The notes: generated by a model from the letters alone, not told the origin. A stretch of DNA of 64,000 nucleotides from Chloroflexota bacterium (GCA_013112685.1 JABFGC010000001.1:1426001-1490000), one strand, 5' to 3'. Positions 17,636 through 27,200 are shown, numbered from the stretch's first letter. Numbers and translations: made by a program.

Positions 17636-18420
17636 GAAGGGGACAGGGTGGGAGTCGCCGCTTTCGGGACCCAAAGCCGGGCATCCGTTTCGACAGCCAT
17701 TGCCCCCGCCTTGAGCATGGACTCCACATCCGCCTCCGACCACACCCCGCTCGACCCGATGACCGGCAGCCCAATCATCGCCGCCGAGCGGACCACCTCC
17801 AGCGCGCGGGGGAATAACGATTGCCCATACACCCTTCCGGTCACTAAAGTTCCCTTCCTGTCGTAAACCGCCCCGCGCGGCGCCGCCAAACTGACCGCGC
17901 TCGCGCCGCCTTCCATCAACTTTGGACCCAGCGTCAACACCTGCTCGTGAGGCAGGGCAAAGATCAGCGGCAATTCGCCCAGGCACATTTCCAACGTCAG
18001 CAGGATGATGTCGTCTGCCAGCAAAGGCGCAAACCCAAGTTGGACCGCCATCACATTCTCCGCGTTTTCGAGTTTGCGCACCATGCGCTGGGTCTCTTCG
18101 GGGCGGTCTGCCATGAGATGAACGATGACGGGCAGGTCGGCGCGGTTCCACTTTGCGGAATACTTCTTCAACGCCGCATGGAAACCGGGATTCGGCAAAC
18201 CGGTGTGCAAGAGAAATCCGCCTGGGAATTCGATCACAGCCGGATGGGCGGTCGGCAGGCGCGGACGCAGAGAGATCGGATTTGTCACAAAAGCGCCGAA
18301 CCGATTCAGACTTCCGAAGTCTCGCAGACTTCGGAAGTCTTGACCTCGGAGGTCCGGGAAGAATCCCAGCGACCCCGCGGCGTTGATGAGGGGTTTGCTA
18401 AAATACAAGTCGCGTTTCAT
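17623..18420 (-). CDS. Dihydroorotate-dehydrogenase-like FMN enzyme
   Basis: TIM-barrel protein of 265 residues resembling the PyrD family: N-terminal LYFSKPLINAAGSLGFFPD, substrate-loop-like TNPISLRPR, and a C-terminal phosphate/FMN region GLPVIGSSGVWSEADVESML. It is short for a true class 1 dihydroorotate dehydrogenase (about 300 residues) and the usual catalytic Cys/Ser loop is not clear, so the reaction is uncertain. Residues about 27-37 (DFRSLRDFGSLN) are encoded by an in-frame perfect palindrome (18308-18340). A start at 18420 gives the conserved N-terminus. Confidence 0.6.
   Translation of the reverse strand: MKRDLYFSKPLINAAGSLGFFPDLRGQDFRSLRDFGSLNRFGAFVTNPISLRPRLPTAHPAVIEFPGGFLLHTGLPNPGFHAALKKYSAKWNRADLPVIVHLMADRPEETQRMVRKLENAENVMAVQLGFAPLLADDIILLTLEMCLGELPLIFALPHEQVLTLGPKLMEGGASAVSLAAPRGAVYDRKGTLVTGRVYGQSLFPRALEVVRSAAMIGLPVIGSSGVWSEADVESMLKAGAMAVETDARLWVPKAATPTLSPSKSD
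18308..18340. repeat. Perfect palindrome of the AGACC/AGACT family inside the PyrD-like gene
   Basis: AGACTTCCGAAGTCT and AGACTTCGGAAGTCT, perfect 15-bp arms around CGC. It is translated in frame near the N-terminus of the host enzyme, where related proteins would be expected to run straight from the PDLRG region to SRFGAFVTNPISL. Confidence 0.75.
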
Positions 18421-18431
18421 AAAATACGATC

Positions 18432-18544
18432 ATGTCGTTGCGAGCGCGAAGTGCGGAGCAATCTCCACGTTTACAGCGGATTGCTTCATCGGGACATTTG
18501 CCCTGCGTGCAAGCGCAGGGAGAATGCCCTCCTCGCAATGACAT
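18432..18544. mobile_element. MITE-like element, ATTGCGAG type, copy 1
   Basis: Terminal inverted repeats ATGTCGTTGCGAG and CTCGCAATGACAT (12 of 13 pairs) bound a 113-bp element with internal GAGCAATCTC / GATTGCTTC segments and a CCTGCGTGCAAGCGCAGGG hairpin. Copy 2 with perfect ends is at 34072. No coding capacity. Short elements with these ends are, to my knowledge, dispersed in many bacterial genomes. Confidence 0.8.
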
Positions 18545-18597
18545 TTGGAGTCTCATCCCATGCAGTCCTTGCAAAACATCCGCGCGCCGGCTGGACC

Positions 18598-19290
18598 TTA
18601 TTGTACGATGGTTCTCGGCGGCTTGGGGGCGGAGGTCACTAGACTTCTCGAACCTTTTATTCCACGACCAGCCCGCCATAACGACAGTGGACCGAACGGA
18701 ATGACGAAACGCTCCGCCTCTTCGACCTCGGCGAAACCCGCCTCTGCCAGCATGGGCATGATCCGCCCGTTGAAGTTATCCGCGGTGAGCTCGAAGTATT
18801 TCATCACAGACGCCTGGATGCGGGTGAGAAAGTTGAAGGGTGGACCAAAGTCCAGGATGAAGAACCAGCCGTCGGGTCGGAGGACGCGGCGGACTTCCTT
18901 GAAGGCGCGCACTTTGTCCGCGCTGGTCAAATGATGTGTGACGAAACTGCTCACCGCCGCGTCAAACGACCCGCCGGGATAGGGCATGTCGAAAGCCAGT
19001 GCGTGATCCCATTGAATATCCGCGCCGCGCGAATTCTCCCGCGCAATTTCCAACACCTGCGGGTCGCCGTCCAAGCCCGTCACACGCGCTTCGGGAACCG
19101 CCTGCTTGACCATCATCGTCAACAGACCCGTGCCGCGACCGACGTCCAGCACGCGCTGACCGGGCTGAACCTTCGCGTGATGGATCAGGCGGCGGCGGTA
19201 CGGATTGACGAGTTTGGCAAAGGAGTCGTAATACGGCGTGAGCGCGGATAACCCAAACGCGGGAACATAGTGGGAATCGTTTTGTGCCAT
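18598..19290 (-). CDS. Class I SAM-dependent methyltransferase (UbiE-like)
   Basis: Soluble methyltransferase of 230 residues. SAM motif I reads VLDVGRGTGLL, motif II region VTGLDGDPQVL, then GGSFDAAVSSFVTHHL and VLRPDGWFFILDFG. Motif I has Arg for the more usual Cys/Gly, which is tolerated. A substrate cannot be assigned; the FGPPFNFLTRIQASVMKYF segment suggests a lipid or quinone-like substrate only weakly. It stands alone between a MITE-like element and a hairpin. Confidence 0.78.
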   Translation of the reverse strand: MAQNDSHYVPAFGLSALTPYYDSFAKLVNPYRRRLIHHAKVQPGQRVLDVGRGTGLLTMMVKQAVPEARVTGLDGDPQVLEIARENSRGADIQWDHALAFDMPYPGGSFDAAVSSFVTHHLTSADKVRAFKEVRRVLRPDGWFFILDFGPPFNFLTRIQASVMKYFELTADNFNGRIMPMLAEAGFAEVEEAERFVIPFGPLSLWRAGRGIKGSRSLVTSAPKPPRTIVQ

Positions 19291-19371
19291 GGCATAACCT
19301 CATCCACCATCAGTGTATGACCATTTGAGACGGCAGGGTAGCGGTTTTCAGCCTGATCCGACGTAAGCAAA

Positions 19372-19396
19372 ATAGCCTGTCCAAAGGACAGGCTAT
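19372..19396 (-). terminator. Strong hairpin after the zinc-ribbon membrane genes
   Basis: ATAGCCTGTCC-AAA-GGACAGGCTAT, perfect 11-bp arms, followed on the minus strand by TTTGCTT. Likely terminator for the genes at 19417 and 19801. Confidence 0.65.
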
Positions 19397-19416
19397 CGGC
19401 TGAAACGGGTCGGGCT

Positions 19417-19788
19417 TTACTTCAACGCCGTGCCGCAGTAGGGACAGTTCTGCCAGTCGGCTTGCGTGCTTTTGCCGCAGTTGGGACAGGGCTTTTGAGG
19501 AGCAGGAGGCGTGGGGGCGCCGGTGTTCCGCGCCAGCGAAATGATGCCGAGTACGATGAGCGTGATGATGCCGATGGGAATCAGCCACGCGAAAAGCATT
19601 CCGAGTCCCATTCCGAACCAGCCGAAGGGCGAGTATCCCCAGCCGCCCATCATGCCGGGACCCATCATGCCCCAGCCGTGATACCGCCAGTTGTCATATC
19701 CGCGCCCCAGCATGGTGCCTCCCCAAAACAGAAAGAGGAGCGCCAGGACGCCAATCACTCCGACCACGAGCCAATTAACTTTTTTCAT
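19417..19788 (-). CDS. Small membrane protein with C-terminal zinc ribbon
   Basis: Unknown function, 123 residues. An N-terminal transmembrane helix (about 5-25), a Gly/Met/Trp-rich middle (WGMMGPGMMGGWGYSPFG), a second transmembrane helix (about 62-85) and a C-terminal rubredoxin-like ribbon CPNCG-(10 residues)-CPYCG. The Met/His/Trp-rich segment hints at soft-metal contact but this is inference. A paralogous shorter gene ending in the same ribbon lies 12 nt upstream. Confidence 0.7.
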   Translation of the reverse strand: MKKVNWLVVGVIGVLALLFLFWGGTMLGRGYDNWRYHGWGMMGPGMMGGWGYSPFGWFGMGLGMLFAWLIPIGIITLIVLGIISLARNTGAPTPPAPQKPCPNCGKSTQADWQNCPYCGTALK

Positions 19789-19800
19789 TTTGTCATCCTT

Positions 19801-19974
19801 TCATAACGTCCGTCCGCAGTACGGGCAGATTTTCCAATCGTTTTGCGCCGTTTTACCGCAGTTCGGGCAGGCGCGGCTTGAAGCGGGCTTGAACACCTGG
19901 GTAAGAGAGCCGCCGGCGGCGGCAAAGACGACCAGACCAATGAGCAACAGGGGAACGATCCACATCAGAAACAT
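19801..19974 (-). CDS. Very small membrane-anchored zinc-ribbon protein
   Basis: 57 residues: one N-terminal transmembrane helix (MFLMWIVPLLLIGLVVFAAA) and a C-terminal ribbon CPNCG-(9 residues)-CPYCG almost identical to that of the next gene. A good ribosome binding site (GAAAGGAGC) precedes the ATG. Probably co-transcribed with the gene at 19417 (12-nt gap). Function unknown. Confidence 0.72.
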   Translation of the reverse strand: MFLMWIVPLLLIGLVVFAAAGGSLTQVFKPASSRACPNCGKTAQNDWKICPYCGRTL

Positions 19975-20115
19975 GCTTGCTCCTTTCTTGACAATTCAAG
20001 GGTATCAGGCGTGATTAAAGATTTTGTAAAGGCATTGCAAAGGGCGATTGAAGGTTTCTCTTTGGGGAACTATCCGAAAAGCAAATGACCCGCCCAGGCG
20101 GGCGGATCATTCGGG

Positions 20116-20286
20116 TTAGCGCTGCTCGTGTTCCTTGCCGAGATACTTCTCAGGGTTCTCGTCGAACGCTTTCTTGCAGCCGAGCGAGCAGAAGTAATAG
20201 GTCTGCCCCTTGTACTCGGACGTACCGGCGGCGGTGGCGGGGTCAATGTCCATGTGGCAGACGGGGTCGTGTACGGTGGTGGTCAT
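20116..20286 (-). CDS. YHS domain protein
   Basis: 56 residues, a single YHS domain: HDPVCHMDIDPATAAG, then YKGQTYYFCSLGCKKAFDENPEKYL. The Cys/Met/Cys-x3-Cys arrangement is the metal-binding YHS signature found in copper ATPases and heavy-metal proteins. A GAAAGGAGAC ribosome binding site precedes the ATG. A GC-rich hairpin (CCGCCC/GGGCGG, about 20088-20105) follows the stop. Its setting next to a cupredoxin group fits copper handling. Confidence 0.82.
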   Translation of the reverse strand: MTTTVHDPVCHMDIDPATAAGTSEYKGQTYYFCSLGCKKAFDENPEKYLGKEHEQR

Positions 20287-20380
20287 ACGTTGGTCTCCTT
20301 TCGTGGAATATGCGCCGATTATAAAGGATGCGGCAGTGCAGACTGGCTTGCCGGGAAACAGGCAAATCGGCGTGCCCGCT

Positions 20381-21453
20381 TCACAATCTGACTTTGAGTC
20401 TGGTCCCCTTCCCCAAAGCGGATTCCAGCTCGAGCCTTGCGCCGATCAAATCCGCGCGCTCGTGCACGCCCAGCAAACCGAAATGACCGGCGGGGGCGAA
20501 CTCCGTGGGACTGTTGGGGACCGCAAACCCATCGCCGTTATCGCCCACCTCCATTTGGATTTCCGAATCTTCAAACGCGATCTTCAAATTCGCGCGCGAG
20601 GCGTTGGAATGTTTGACCGTGTTGTTGAGCGCCTCCTGCGCGATGCGGTACAGCGACAACTCCACTTCGCGCGAGAGGCGGCGTTCCCGCCCCGTCTTCT
20701 GGAAATCCACAGCCAGATGGTTATTCTGGCTCGTCTCGCGCGCCAGCATTTCCAGCGCGGTGACCAGCCCCAGGTCTTCGAGGTAGATCGGTCTCAGCGC
20801 GCGCGTGAGGCGGCGCAGGTTTTCGATGGTCTGCTCGGCGAGCGTTTCCAACTCCTTGAGCGATTGCTTCCCAGCCTGGTCTTTGACCGTCTTCTGCGCG
20901 AGTTGAAGGCGCTGTTTCAAGGCGATGACCGCCTGAATGGTATCGTCGTGCAGTTCGCGCGCCAGCCGCGTCCGTTCCTCCTCCTGCGCCGAGGTGATCG
21001 CACCGATGTAGTCGTGCAATCCATCCTGCGCCGCCCGCACCTTGCGCGACATTTCGGTCAATTCGGCTTGCAGGTGCTGGATTTCTGAGATCCCCCCAAC
21101 AGGCTCCTCGGATGGATTCAAAATCGCCCCATGCCAGCGCGGCGGCTTTTTCTTCGAGTTTTTGCAGCGGCTGGACGATCTGCCCGGCGGCGAACCACAG
21201 CGCGGCGACCGCAAACAACAGCGGCGGGATCAACACCAGCGGCGCGAGCAGGGTCAATTCGAGGATGGGATCGGTGACGATCTTCCACGCTTCCTCGGAT
21301 AAATGCAATCGCATCTCCTCGCGATGTGCGATCACACTCCCGACCGCGATGACCACCGAGAGCAGGGTGAGCGGGATGAAGATCGTTGCAATCATCCGCA
21401 AGGTCAGGTCGCGCCAAAAAAGGGGGGCGGTTCGATTGTCCGTTGGTTTTCAT
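20381..21453 (-). CDS. Sensor histidine kinase, NarL-partner type (two frame breaks)
   Basis: Membrane histidine kinase of about 355 residues. Two N-terminal transmembrane helices (IFIPLTLLSVVIAVGSV and LAPLVLIPPLLFAVAALWF) flank a small outside loop; then a HAMP-like linker, the HisKA_3 phospho-acceptor box EEERTRLARELHDDTIQ and an ATPase domain (EALNNTVKHSNAS, VGDNGDGF, GLLGVHERA). The frame breaks near 21112 (one extra base) and in the C6/T6 runs at about 21415-21426. It pairs with the response regulator just upstream. The short loop suggests sensing at or in the membrane. Confidence 0.82.
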
Positions 21454-21480
21454 GCTCGATTTTTTACCTGTAATCGTTCC

Positions 21481-21511
21481 GACCCTAAAGGTCTTCAAGA
21501 CCTTTAGGGTC
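21481..21511. repeat. Perfect 15-bp palindrome between response regulator and kinase
   Basis: GACCCTAAAGGTCTT and AAGACCTTTAGGGTC around a single C. It lies between the regulator stop (21514) and the kinase start (21453) and belongs to the same family as the copies at 11229, 14749 and 18308. No T-run follows. Confidence 0.75.
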
Positions 21512-21513
21512 TG

Positions 21514-22203
21514 TTATTCACCTGCCAACGTGCCAGCGCTTTGCGAAATCAATCCCAATGACACCGCACGCATCACGGCTTCGGTGCGGCTGTTGGCTTG
21601 CAGTTTGGCGAAGATGTGCGCGAGATGTCCCTGCACGGTGCGGTCGCTGATGCTCAACTGCACGCCGATGGCTTTGTTGGTGTAGCCCTTCGCAGCGAGC
21701 CGCAAGACGTCCAGTTCGCGGTCGGTCAGCGGCTCGATCATCTTCTTATCGGGGCCCTTGAAGAGGTTGGACATCAACTTGCGCGTGACGTTCGGGTCGA
21801 GCGCGGACTTGCCTTCATGCACATCGCGCACGGCTTGGATCAATTCATCGGCTTGCGCGGTCTTCAACACGTAACCGTTCGCGCCCGCCTGCAAGACCGC
21901 CATCACGTATGGGTCGTCGTCATACGCGGTGAGAATCAAAACGCCCACGTTGGGCAAATTCGCGCGCACCCAGCGGGTGACTTCGATGCCGCTGGCTTTC
22001 GGCATTTGGATATCGAGAACGGCGACATCGGGTTTGTGTTTCTGGATGAGCGCCTGCGCCTCTTCCCCGTCTCCCGCCTCGGCAATGACCTGGAGGCTGT
22101 CTGCGCTTTCGAGCAGTTGCCTCACCCCCGCACGGACGATGTGGTGGTCATCCGCCAGGAGGATGCGGATTTTGTCTTTTGATCTGTTCGATGACTTTGG
22201 CAT
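21514..22203 (-). CDS. Response regulator, NarL/LuxR type
   Basis: 229 residues. Receiver domain with acidic pair ADDH, phospho-acceptor Asp in AVLDIQMP, Thr in LILTAYDDD and Lys in GYVLKTA; C-terminal helix-turn-helix PLTDRELDVLRLAAKGYTNKAI of the LuxR type. The only start before IRILLADDHH is the ATG at 22203, which makes a 56-nt overlap with the upstream DUF2085 gene and implies coupled translation. The partner kinase follows. Confidence 0.93.
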   Translation of the reverse strand: MPKSSNRSKDKIRILLADDHHIVRAGVRQLLESADSLQVIAEAGDGEEAQALIQKHKPDVAVLDIQMPKASGIEVTRWVRANLPNVGVLILTAYDDDPYVMAVLQAGANGYVLKTAQADELIQAVRDVHEGKSALDPNVTRKLMSNLFKGPDKKMIEPLTDRELDVLRLAAKGYTNKAIGVQLSISDRTVQGHLAHIFAKLQANSRTEAVMRAVSLGLISQSAGTLAGE

Positions 22204-22924
22204 AACTCAATTCATCCAGTTGTCGGTTGTAGATTTGAGTCTGAAAAACATACGGGAAGACAAGCCAAACGATGCCCAGACCAGCCAAAAGTCCCGTAAT
22301 GAAGCGCATGAGGGAGTTGAACGAGCCGAGCGCGTCGCCCGCGTAAAACGCCGCGGGCAGGGAATATCCCGTCAATGTTGCCAGCCACTCATTTGTATCA
22401 CGGAATCCCCGCCCGATGCCCGACAGATCGCTGAGCATGTGCGTACCGCCGTCTATGATGAGAGGGAGCAGGAGTAAAAGAAATCCCAGCCAGGAGATGG
22501 TCCTGACCCGGCGGCGGAACGGGAACCACAGCGCGGCGAAGAACCAGATGCTGGTGTAGAACGAGATCATGCGGTCGGACCAGGCGATCTTCCAGCCGAA
22601 GGCTTCGTTGCCGACGAATTGACGCAGGATGAGCGGGTTGAGCGTATCCTTCCAGGCGGATTGAATTTCGACGAGAGAGTACATGGTTTTTTCGCCGAAC
22701 AGAAAGAAGGAGCGTTGGGGCAGTTGGTGACAGAAGAACGAATAAAAGAAGTAGAGCGCCTTTCCCGCGCCCGTCCAGCCGATCTGCATGAAGACGGGCG
22801 CGAGAAAGGGAACGAACACCCATAAGCCATACAGGACCAGGAAGGTTTCGTACCAATGATTCCCGATCCATTGGAAGACGGATGGTTTCGGCTTTGAAAG
22901 GGTGGTCGTGGTGATGGAGGACAT
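22148..22924 (-). CDS. DUF2085 membrane protein
   Basis: 258 residues with about five hydrophobic segments. The signature FFCHQLPQRSFFLFGEKTMYS is typical of DUF2085 membrane proteins, whose function is unknown. It lies 19 nt after the cupredoxin lipoprotein gene and overlaps the response regulator gene, so cupredoxin, DUF2085, regulator and kinase probably form one operon. Confidence 0.85.
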   Translation of the reverse strand: MSSITTTTLSKPKPSVFQWIGNHWYETFLVLYGLWVFVPFLAPVFMQIGWTGAGKALYFFYSFFCHQLPQRSFFLFGEKTMYSLVEIQSAWKDTLNPLILRQFVGNEAFGWKIAWSDRMISFYTSIWFFAALWFPFRRRVRTISWLGFLLLLLPLIIDGGTHMLSDLSGIGRGFRDTNEWLATLTGYSLPAAFYAGDALGSFNSLMRFITGLLAGLGIVWLVFPYVFQTQIYNRQLDELSYAKVIEQIKRQNPHPPGG

Positions 22925-22943
22925 GGGCTTTACCAGGGATTGT

Positions 22944-23363
22944 CTATTTGACGACGATTGGCAGTTTCATCCCCGCTTCGTAGTGCCCCGGCGTATGGCA
23001 GGAAAATTCGAGGGCTCCGGCGGGCGCGGCTTCTGGAAAGGTGAATTCAAGGGTTGCCGTCGCTCCGGGCGTCAGTTGATCCTCCGCGATCATCGCCAGG
23101 GCATTTTCGTCCAGTTCGTGCATGTCCATCGTCATGCCCATCTGATCTTCCGTTAATGGCGGCATGATCATAAACTCGTGATTGACTGCGCCTTCGTTCG
23201 TCACGACCAACCGATACGGAACGCCGGCCTCGAATTCCGTCAGCGACGATTCGATGCCAAATTCGGTCAACGTGACCTGGACTTCCACTGTGCCTTTCTG
23301 CCCGCCGCAGGCGGCTAACCCCAGGGCGGCGGCGATCAAAACGAGAAACTTTTTCCAAACCAT
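22944..23363 (-). CDS. Cupredoxin-domain lipoprotein
   Basis: 139-residue lipoprotein. Signal peptide with lipobox LAAC (Cys19), then a cupredoxin beta-barrel. His62 (VNHEFM), Cys122, His127 and Met132 (SCHTPGHYEAGM) form a complete type 1 copper site. The ATG at 23363 gives a proper signal peptide; an upstream in-frame ATG would bury it. It is likely an outside-facing electron carrier or copper-binding protein. A shared 18-bp palindrome lies 88 bp upstream. Confidence 0.85.
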   Translation of the reverse strand: MVWKKFLVLIAAALGLAACGGQKGTVEVQVTLTEFGIESSLTEFEAGVPYRLVVTNEGAVNHEFMIMPPLTEDQMGMTMDMHELDENALAMIAEDQLTPGATATLEFTFPEAAPAGALEFSCHTPGHYEAGMKLPIVVK

Positions 23364-23451
23364 GTCTGTTCTTTCCTTTCGATTATAAAGTTTATCGCCC
23401 AATTATAGACGCCCGGCGGGGTGATTCGAGAGCCAAATATCGTACAGGAAA

Positions 23452-23469
23452 ATAGGCAAAATTGCCTAT
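23452..23469 (-). promoter_or_regulatory. 18-bp operator-like palindrome, copy 1
   Basis: ATAGGCAAAATTGCCTAT, 8-bp arms with a 2-nt centre, centred about 98 bp upstream of the cupredoxin start. Copy 2 at 23917 differs at two central positions and lies at almost the same distance from its gene. Confidence 0.6.
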
Positions 23470-23831
23470 CCATTCCGTGGAACGGTAACCAGGGACGTGA
23501 CGTCCAACGCCTTTTGAATGGCGGCGGATAGTTTCGGGTCGCTGCCTGCGCGGGCGCTTTCTGCAAACGACAGCCAGGTCTGCCCGTTATTGCCGTGCAG
23601 GATCAAGGTCGCTGGCTCGGCGGACCTCCCATACACCAGCAGGACCACCATCTGGCAATCGCAATCCTCGGTCCCGTGATGCGGGCAGGGACAATCTTGC
23701 AGACCGATTCGCGCGGCGTGCAGGTCAAATGTTTGCATCGGGCGCAATCCCGCCTTCCTTAACTGTTGGTTTGCCCATTGCAGCGCTTCGCCGCAGGGCT
23801 GGTTGACGGATAAAAAAGGTGAAAAACTCAT
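23466..23831 (-). CDS. Cys/His-rich protein of unknown function
   Basis: 121 residues, no signal peptide or membrane segment from the ATG at 23831 (MSFSPFLSVNQPCGEAL). A distinctive segment CPCPHHGTEDCDCQ in the middle could bind a metal or a cluster. The rest looks like a small alpha/beta domain. Longer in-frame starts exist upstream but pass through the operator palindrome, so they are disfavoured. I do not recognise the family. It shares its upstream palindrome with the cupredoxin gene. Confidence 0.55.
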   Translation of the reverse strand: MSFSPFLSVNQPCGEALQWANQQLRKAGLRPMQTFDLHAARIGLQDCPCPHHGTEDCDCQMVVLLVYGRSAEPATLILHGNNGQTWLSFAESARAGSDPKLSAAIQKALDVTSLVTVPRNG

Positions 23832-23916
23832 CGTCGCCTCGGAAGTCCGATAAACGGATAATCCCATTTTATGGAGACCAGCCAGCCGCTTGAAGAGCCG
23901 CGTGGCGTATCCGCAC

Positions 23917-23934
23917 ATAGGCAGATTTGCCTAT
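23917..23934 (-). promoter_or_regulatory. 18-bp operator-like palindrome, copy 2
   Basis: ATAGGCAGATTTGCCTAT, same length and outer seven bases per arm as copy 1, centred about 95 bp upstream of the start of the Cys-rich gene. Confidence 0.6.
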
Positions 23935-24268
23935 CGGTCTTACCGCCATCCGGCGCAGGACGCGCACAGGGGGCAGGGCTATGATACGCGCAATGGGCTT
24001 TTCCCCATGAAGCGATTGCTCATCCCTCTCGCTGCGGCTGATGTTTATGACCAGCCTTTCAGCGGGAGATGAAAGTAATTGATACGTTACGACTTAAAGC
24101 ACTTCTTCCAAAAAATTTCAACACTTCATCGCTGGGATTTACTATACTGAGGGTGGACCATCAACACTGGGTTGCCTCACCTGCATTACGCAAAATTTTC
24201 CGCCGATCCTGGGGGGCGACCCGCCCGGCATGGGCAGCGTTTTATCGAAACGCGTTTATTCCTTACCG
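23935..24268. other. Gene-free stretch ahead of the activase gene
   Basis: No credible coding frame. A TATACT (24143-24148) could be the -10 of the downstream gene, with a poor -35. A GC-rich tract with GGGGGGCGACCCGCCCGG character lies at about 24211-24228. No clear ribosome binding site precedes the ATG at 24269. Confidence 0.4.
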
Positions 24269-27200
24269 ATGAAACCAACCATGGACACAAATCTTTACCG
24301 ACTTGGCATTGATATTGGTTCGACCACGGCAAAGGCTGTGCTTTTGAACTCGTCCGGTGAATGTGTTTTCTCCGCCTATCGCCGCCACAACGCGGAGACG
24401 CTGGTCACACTGCGAGCCATCCTGCGCGAGGCGATGGAAAGACTGGGGAATGCGAACGTCGAGTTTCTGGTGACGGGTTCCGCCGGGATGGGCGTGGCGG
24501 AAACGTACAATCTGCCGTTCATCCAGGAAGTCGTTGCGTCGGCGGAGGTGATTCACCGGCGCCACCCGGAAGTGCGGACATTGATTGACATCGGTGGCGA
24601 AGATGCCAAGATCATCTTCTTCGACGAGCGCTACCGCCCCGACATCCGCATGAACGGTTCGTGCGCCGGGGGGACGGGGGCGTTCATTGACGATATGGCG
24701 ACGCTGTTGGGTGTGCCGGTCTCGGAATTGGACGGGCTCGCCGGCAGGCATACCACCATCTACCCGATGGCGTCGCGTTGCGGGGTGTTTGCCAAGACCG
24801 ATTTGCAGAATTTATTGAGCAGGCAGGTCCCAAAGGAGGATATTGCCGCGTCGGTGTTCCATGCGGTGGTGCTGCAAACGCTGGCGACGCTGGCGCGCGG
24901 GCGGGAGGTGCGCCCCGCGTTGCTGTTCAGCGGGGGTCCGTTCACGTTCATGCCATCCTTAAAGACGGCGTTTCTCAAGGTGCTGAACCTGACAGACGCG
25001 GATGTGGTCAACGCAGAGTCGCCGGAACTGCTCCCGGCGCTGGGAGCGGCGCTTGCGCAGAGCGCGGCGCGGAGGACCGAATCCATTCAAGGATTAATCG
25101 AGGCTTTGTCGGAGGAAAGAGTCCATGCCCAGGCGCAGGTCAACTGGCATGGGGCGTTGTTCGCCTCGCCGGAGCAGTACCGGGATTGGGCGCAGAATCA
25201 GAAAAATCACCGCATCGAAAAGGTTGACCCGTCGCAGTGCGGCAGCGGGGAATTTTTCCTGGGAATCGATTCGGGTTCGACGACCACCAAAGTGGTCCTG
25301 ATTGATGCGGAAGGGCGGGTGGCGTTCAGCCATTATTCCAACAACGGCGGGAACTCCATTCAGGCGGCGCAGACCGGCTTGATTAAGTTGCGTGAAGCCT
25401 TCTCCTCTCCTGAAAACGACGGCGTTCCGTTTTTTGGGAGGGGGGCGCGAATCGCTCGCAGTGTGGTGACAGGCTACGGGGAGGATTTGATCCGCGCCGC
25501 GTTCGGCATGGACGCGGGAATCGTCGAGACGCTGGCGCACTTCCGGGCGGCGCAGGCTTTCGATCCGCAGGTGACGTTCATTCTGGACATCGGCGGGCAG
25601 GACATGAAGGCGATCTTCATCAAAGAGGGGCAAATCCAGAACATCGAGATCAACGAGGCGTGCTCGTCGGGATGCGGCTCGTTCATCGAGTCGTTTGCGC
25701 GCAACATGGGCTACGGCGTGGCGGATTTTGCCCGGCTGGCGTGCGCGGCGGAGTCGCCGTACAACCCGGGCACGCGCTGTACGGTGTTCATGAATTCGCG
25801 CGTCAAGCAGGCGTTGCGCGAAGGCGCAAAAATCAACGATATTTCGGCGGGGCTGGCGTATTCGGTCATCAAGAACGCGCTGTATAAGGTGTTGAAGATC
25901 ACCAATACCGATATCCTCGGCGGGCATATCGTGGTGCAGGGTGGGACGTTCCGCAACCCGGCGGTGCAGAAGGCGCTGGAGACGCTTATCGGGCGTCCGG
26001 TCGTCTGCCCGGACCTGGCGGAGTTGATGGGCGCGTATGGCGCGGCGTTGACGGCGCGCGATGCGTGGTTGAACGGCGCGCATGAACTGAGCACCTTCGT
26101 CGGTTTGGAGAACGTGGACGCGCTCGGCGAGTACCAGCGGCGCGATATCCGCTGTAAAGGCTGCGAGAACAAATGCGCGGTGACGAAACTCAGTTTCCCG
26201 AACGGGAACAGTTTCTTTTCGGGGAACCGGTGCGAGAAAATCTATTCCAACGGCGGGAAGGCGGAACGGAAAGGGGTGAGTGTTCCAGCGTTGAAGTATG
26301 CGCTGTTGTTCGACCGCGATGGTTCTCCCTCACCCCTGCACCCTTCTACCCATACGGGCACACGTCCCGGCGGGAGAGGGGATGGGGGTGAGGGCGTTTC
26401 GCTCACCATCGGCATCCCGCGCGTGCTGAACATGTTCGAGAACTATCCGTTCTGGCACGCGCTGTTCACGGAATGCGGCTTGCGGGTGCGGCTCTCCGCT
26501 CCATCGGGCAATGCGCTCTACCAGGGCGGCGCGGCGCACATCATGTCGGAGAATCTATGCTTCCCCGGCAAACTGGTCAGCGGGCACATCATGGATTTGA
26601 TCCGGGCGGGTGTTGACCGCATTTTCTACCCGATGGTCTTTTACGAGAAAAACGAATTCGCCGACGCCAACAACAGTTTCAACTGCCCGGTGGTCTCCGG
26701 CTACCCGGATGTGATCCGTTCCGCCATCAACCCGCAGGGAAAATACAACGTCCCGTTCGACATGCCCGCCATCACCTTCCGCGACGATGCCCTGCTCGAC
26801 CAGGCTTGCGCCGAATACCTGTCCAGCCTCGGAGTCAGGCGCGGCGTCATCAAAGAGGCGCTGAAGAAAGCCCGCGCCGCCCAGAACGATTTCAAGCAAA
26901 AAGTCGTCGAGATGGGCGCAAAAGTCATCCGTGAGTCCGAAGCTGGCGGACGTCCGCTCATCCTGCTGATGTGGCGTCCTTATCACATTGACCCGCTCAT
27001 CAATCACAACATCCCCGACCTGCTGACCGATTTCGGCGTGGATGTCATCACCGAGGACTGCCTCCCGATGAACGGCGCGGAACTCAACAACCGCCACGTC
27101 ATGACGCAGTGGGAATATCTCAACCGCTACTTCCATGCCGCGCGCTGGGCGGCTCGACGCGAAAACGTAGAACTCGTCCAACTCAATTCGTTCGGCTGCG

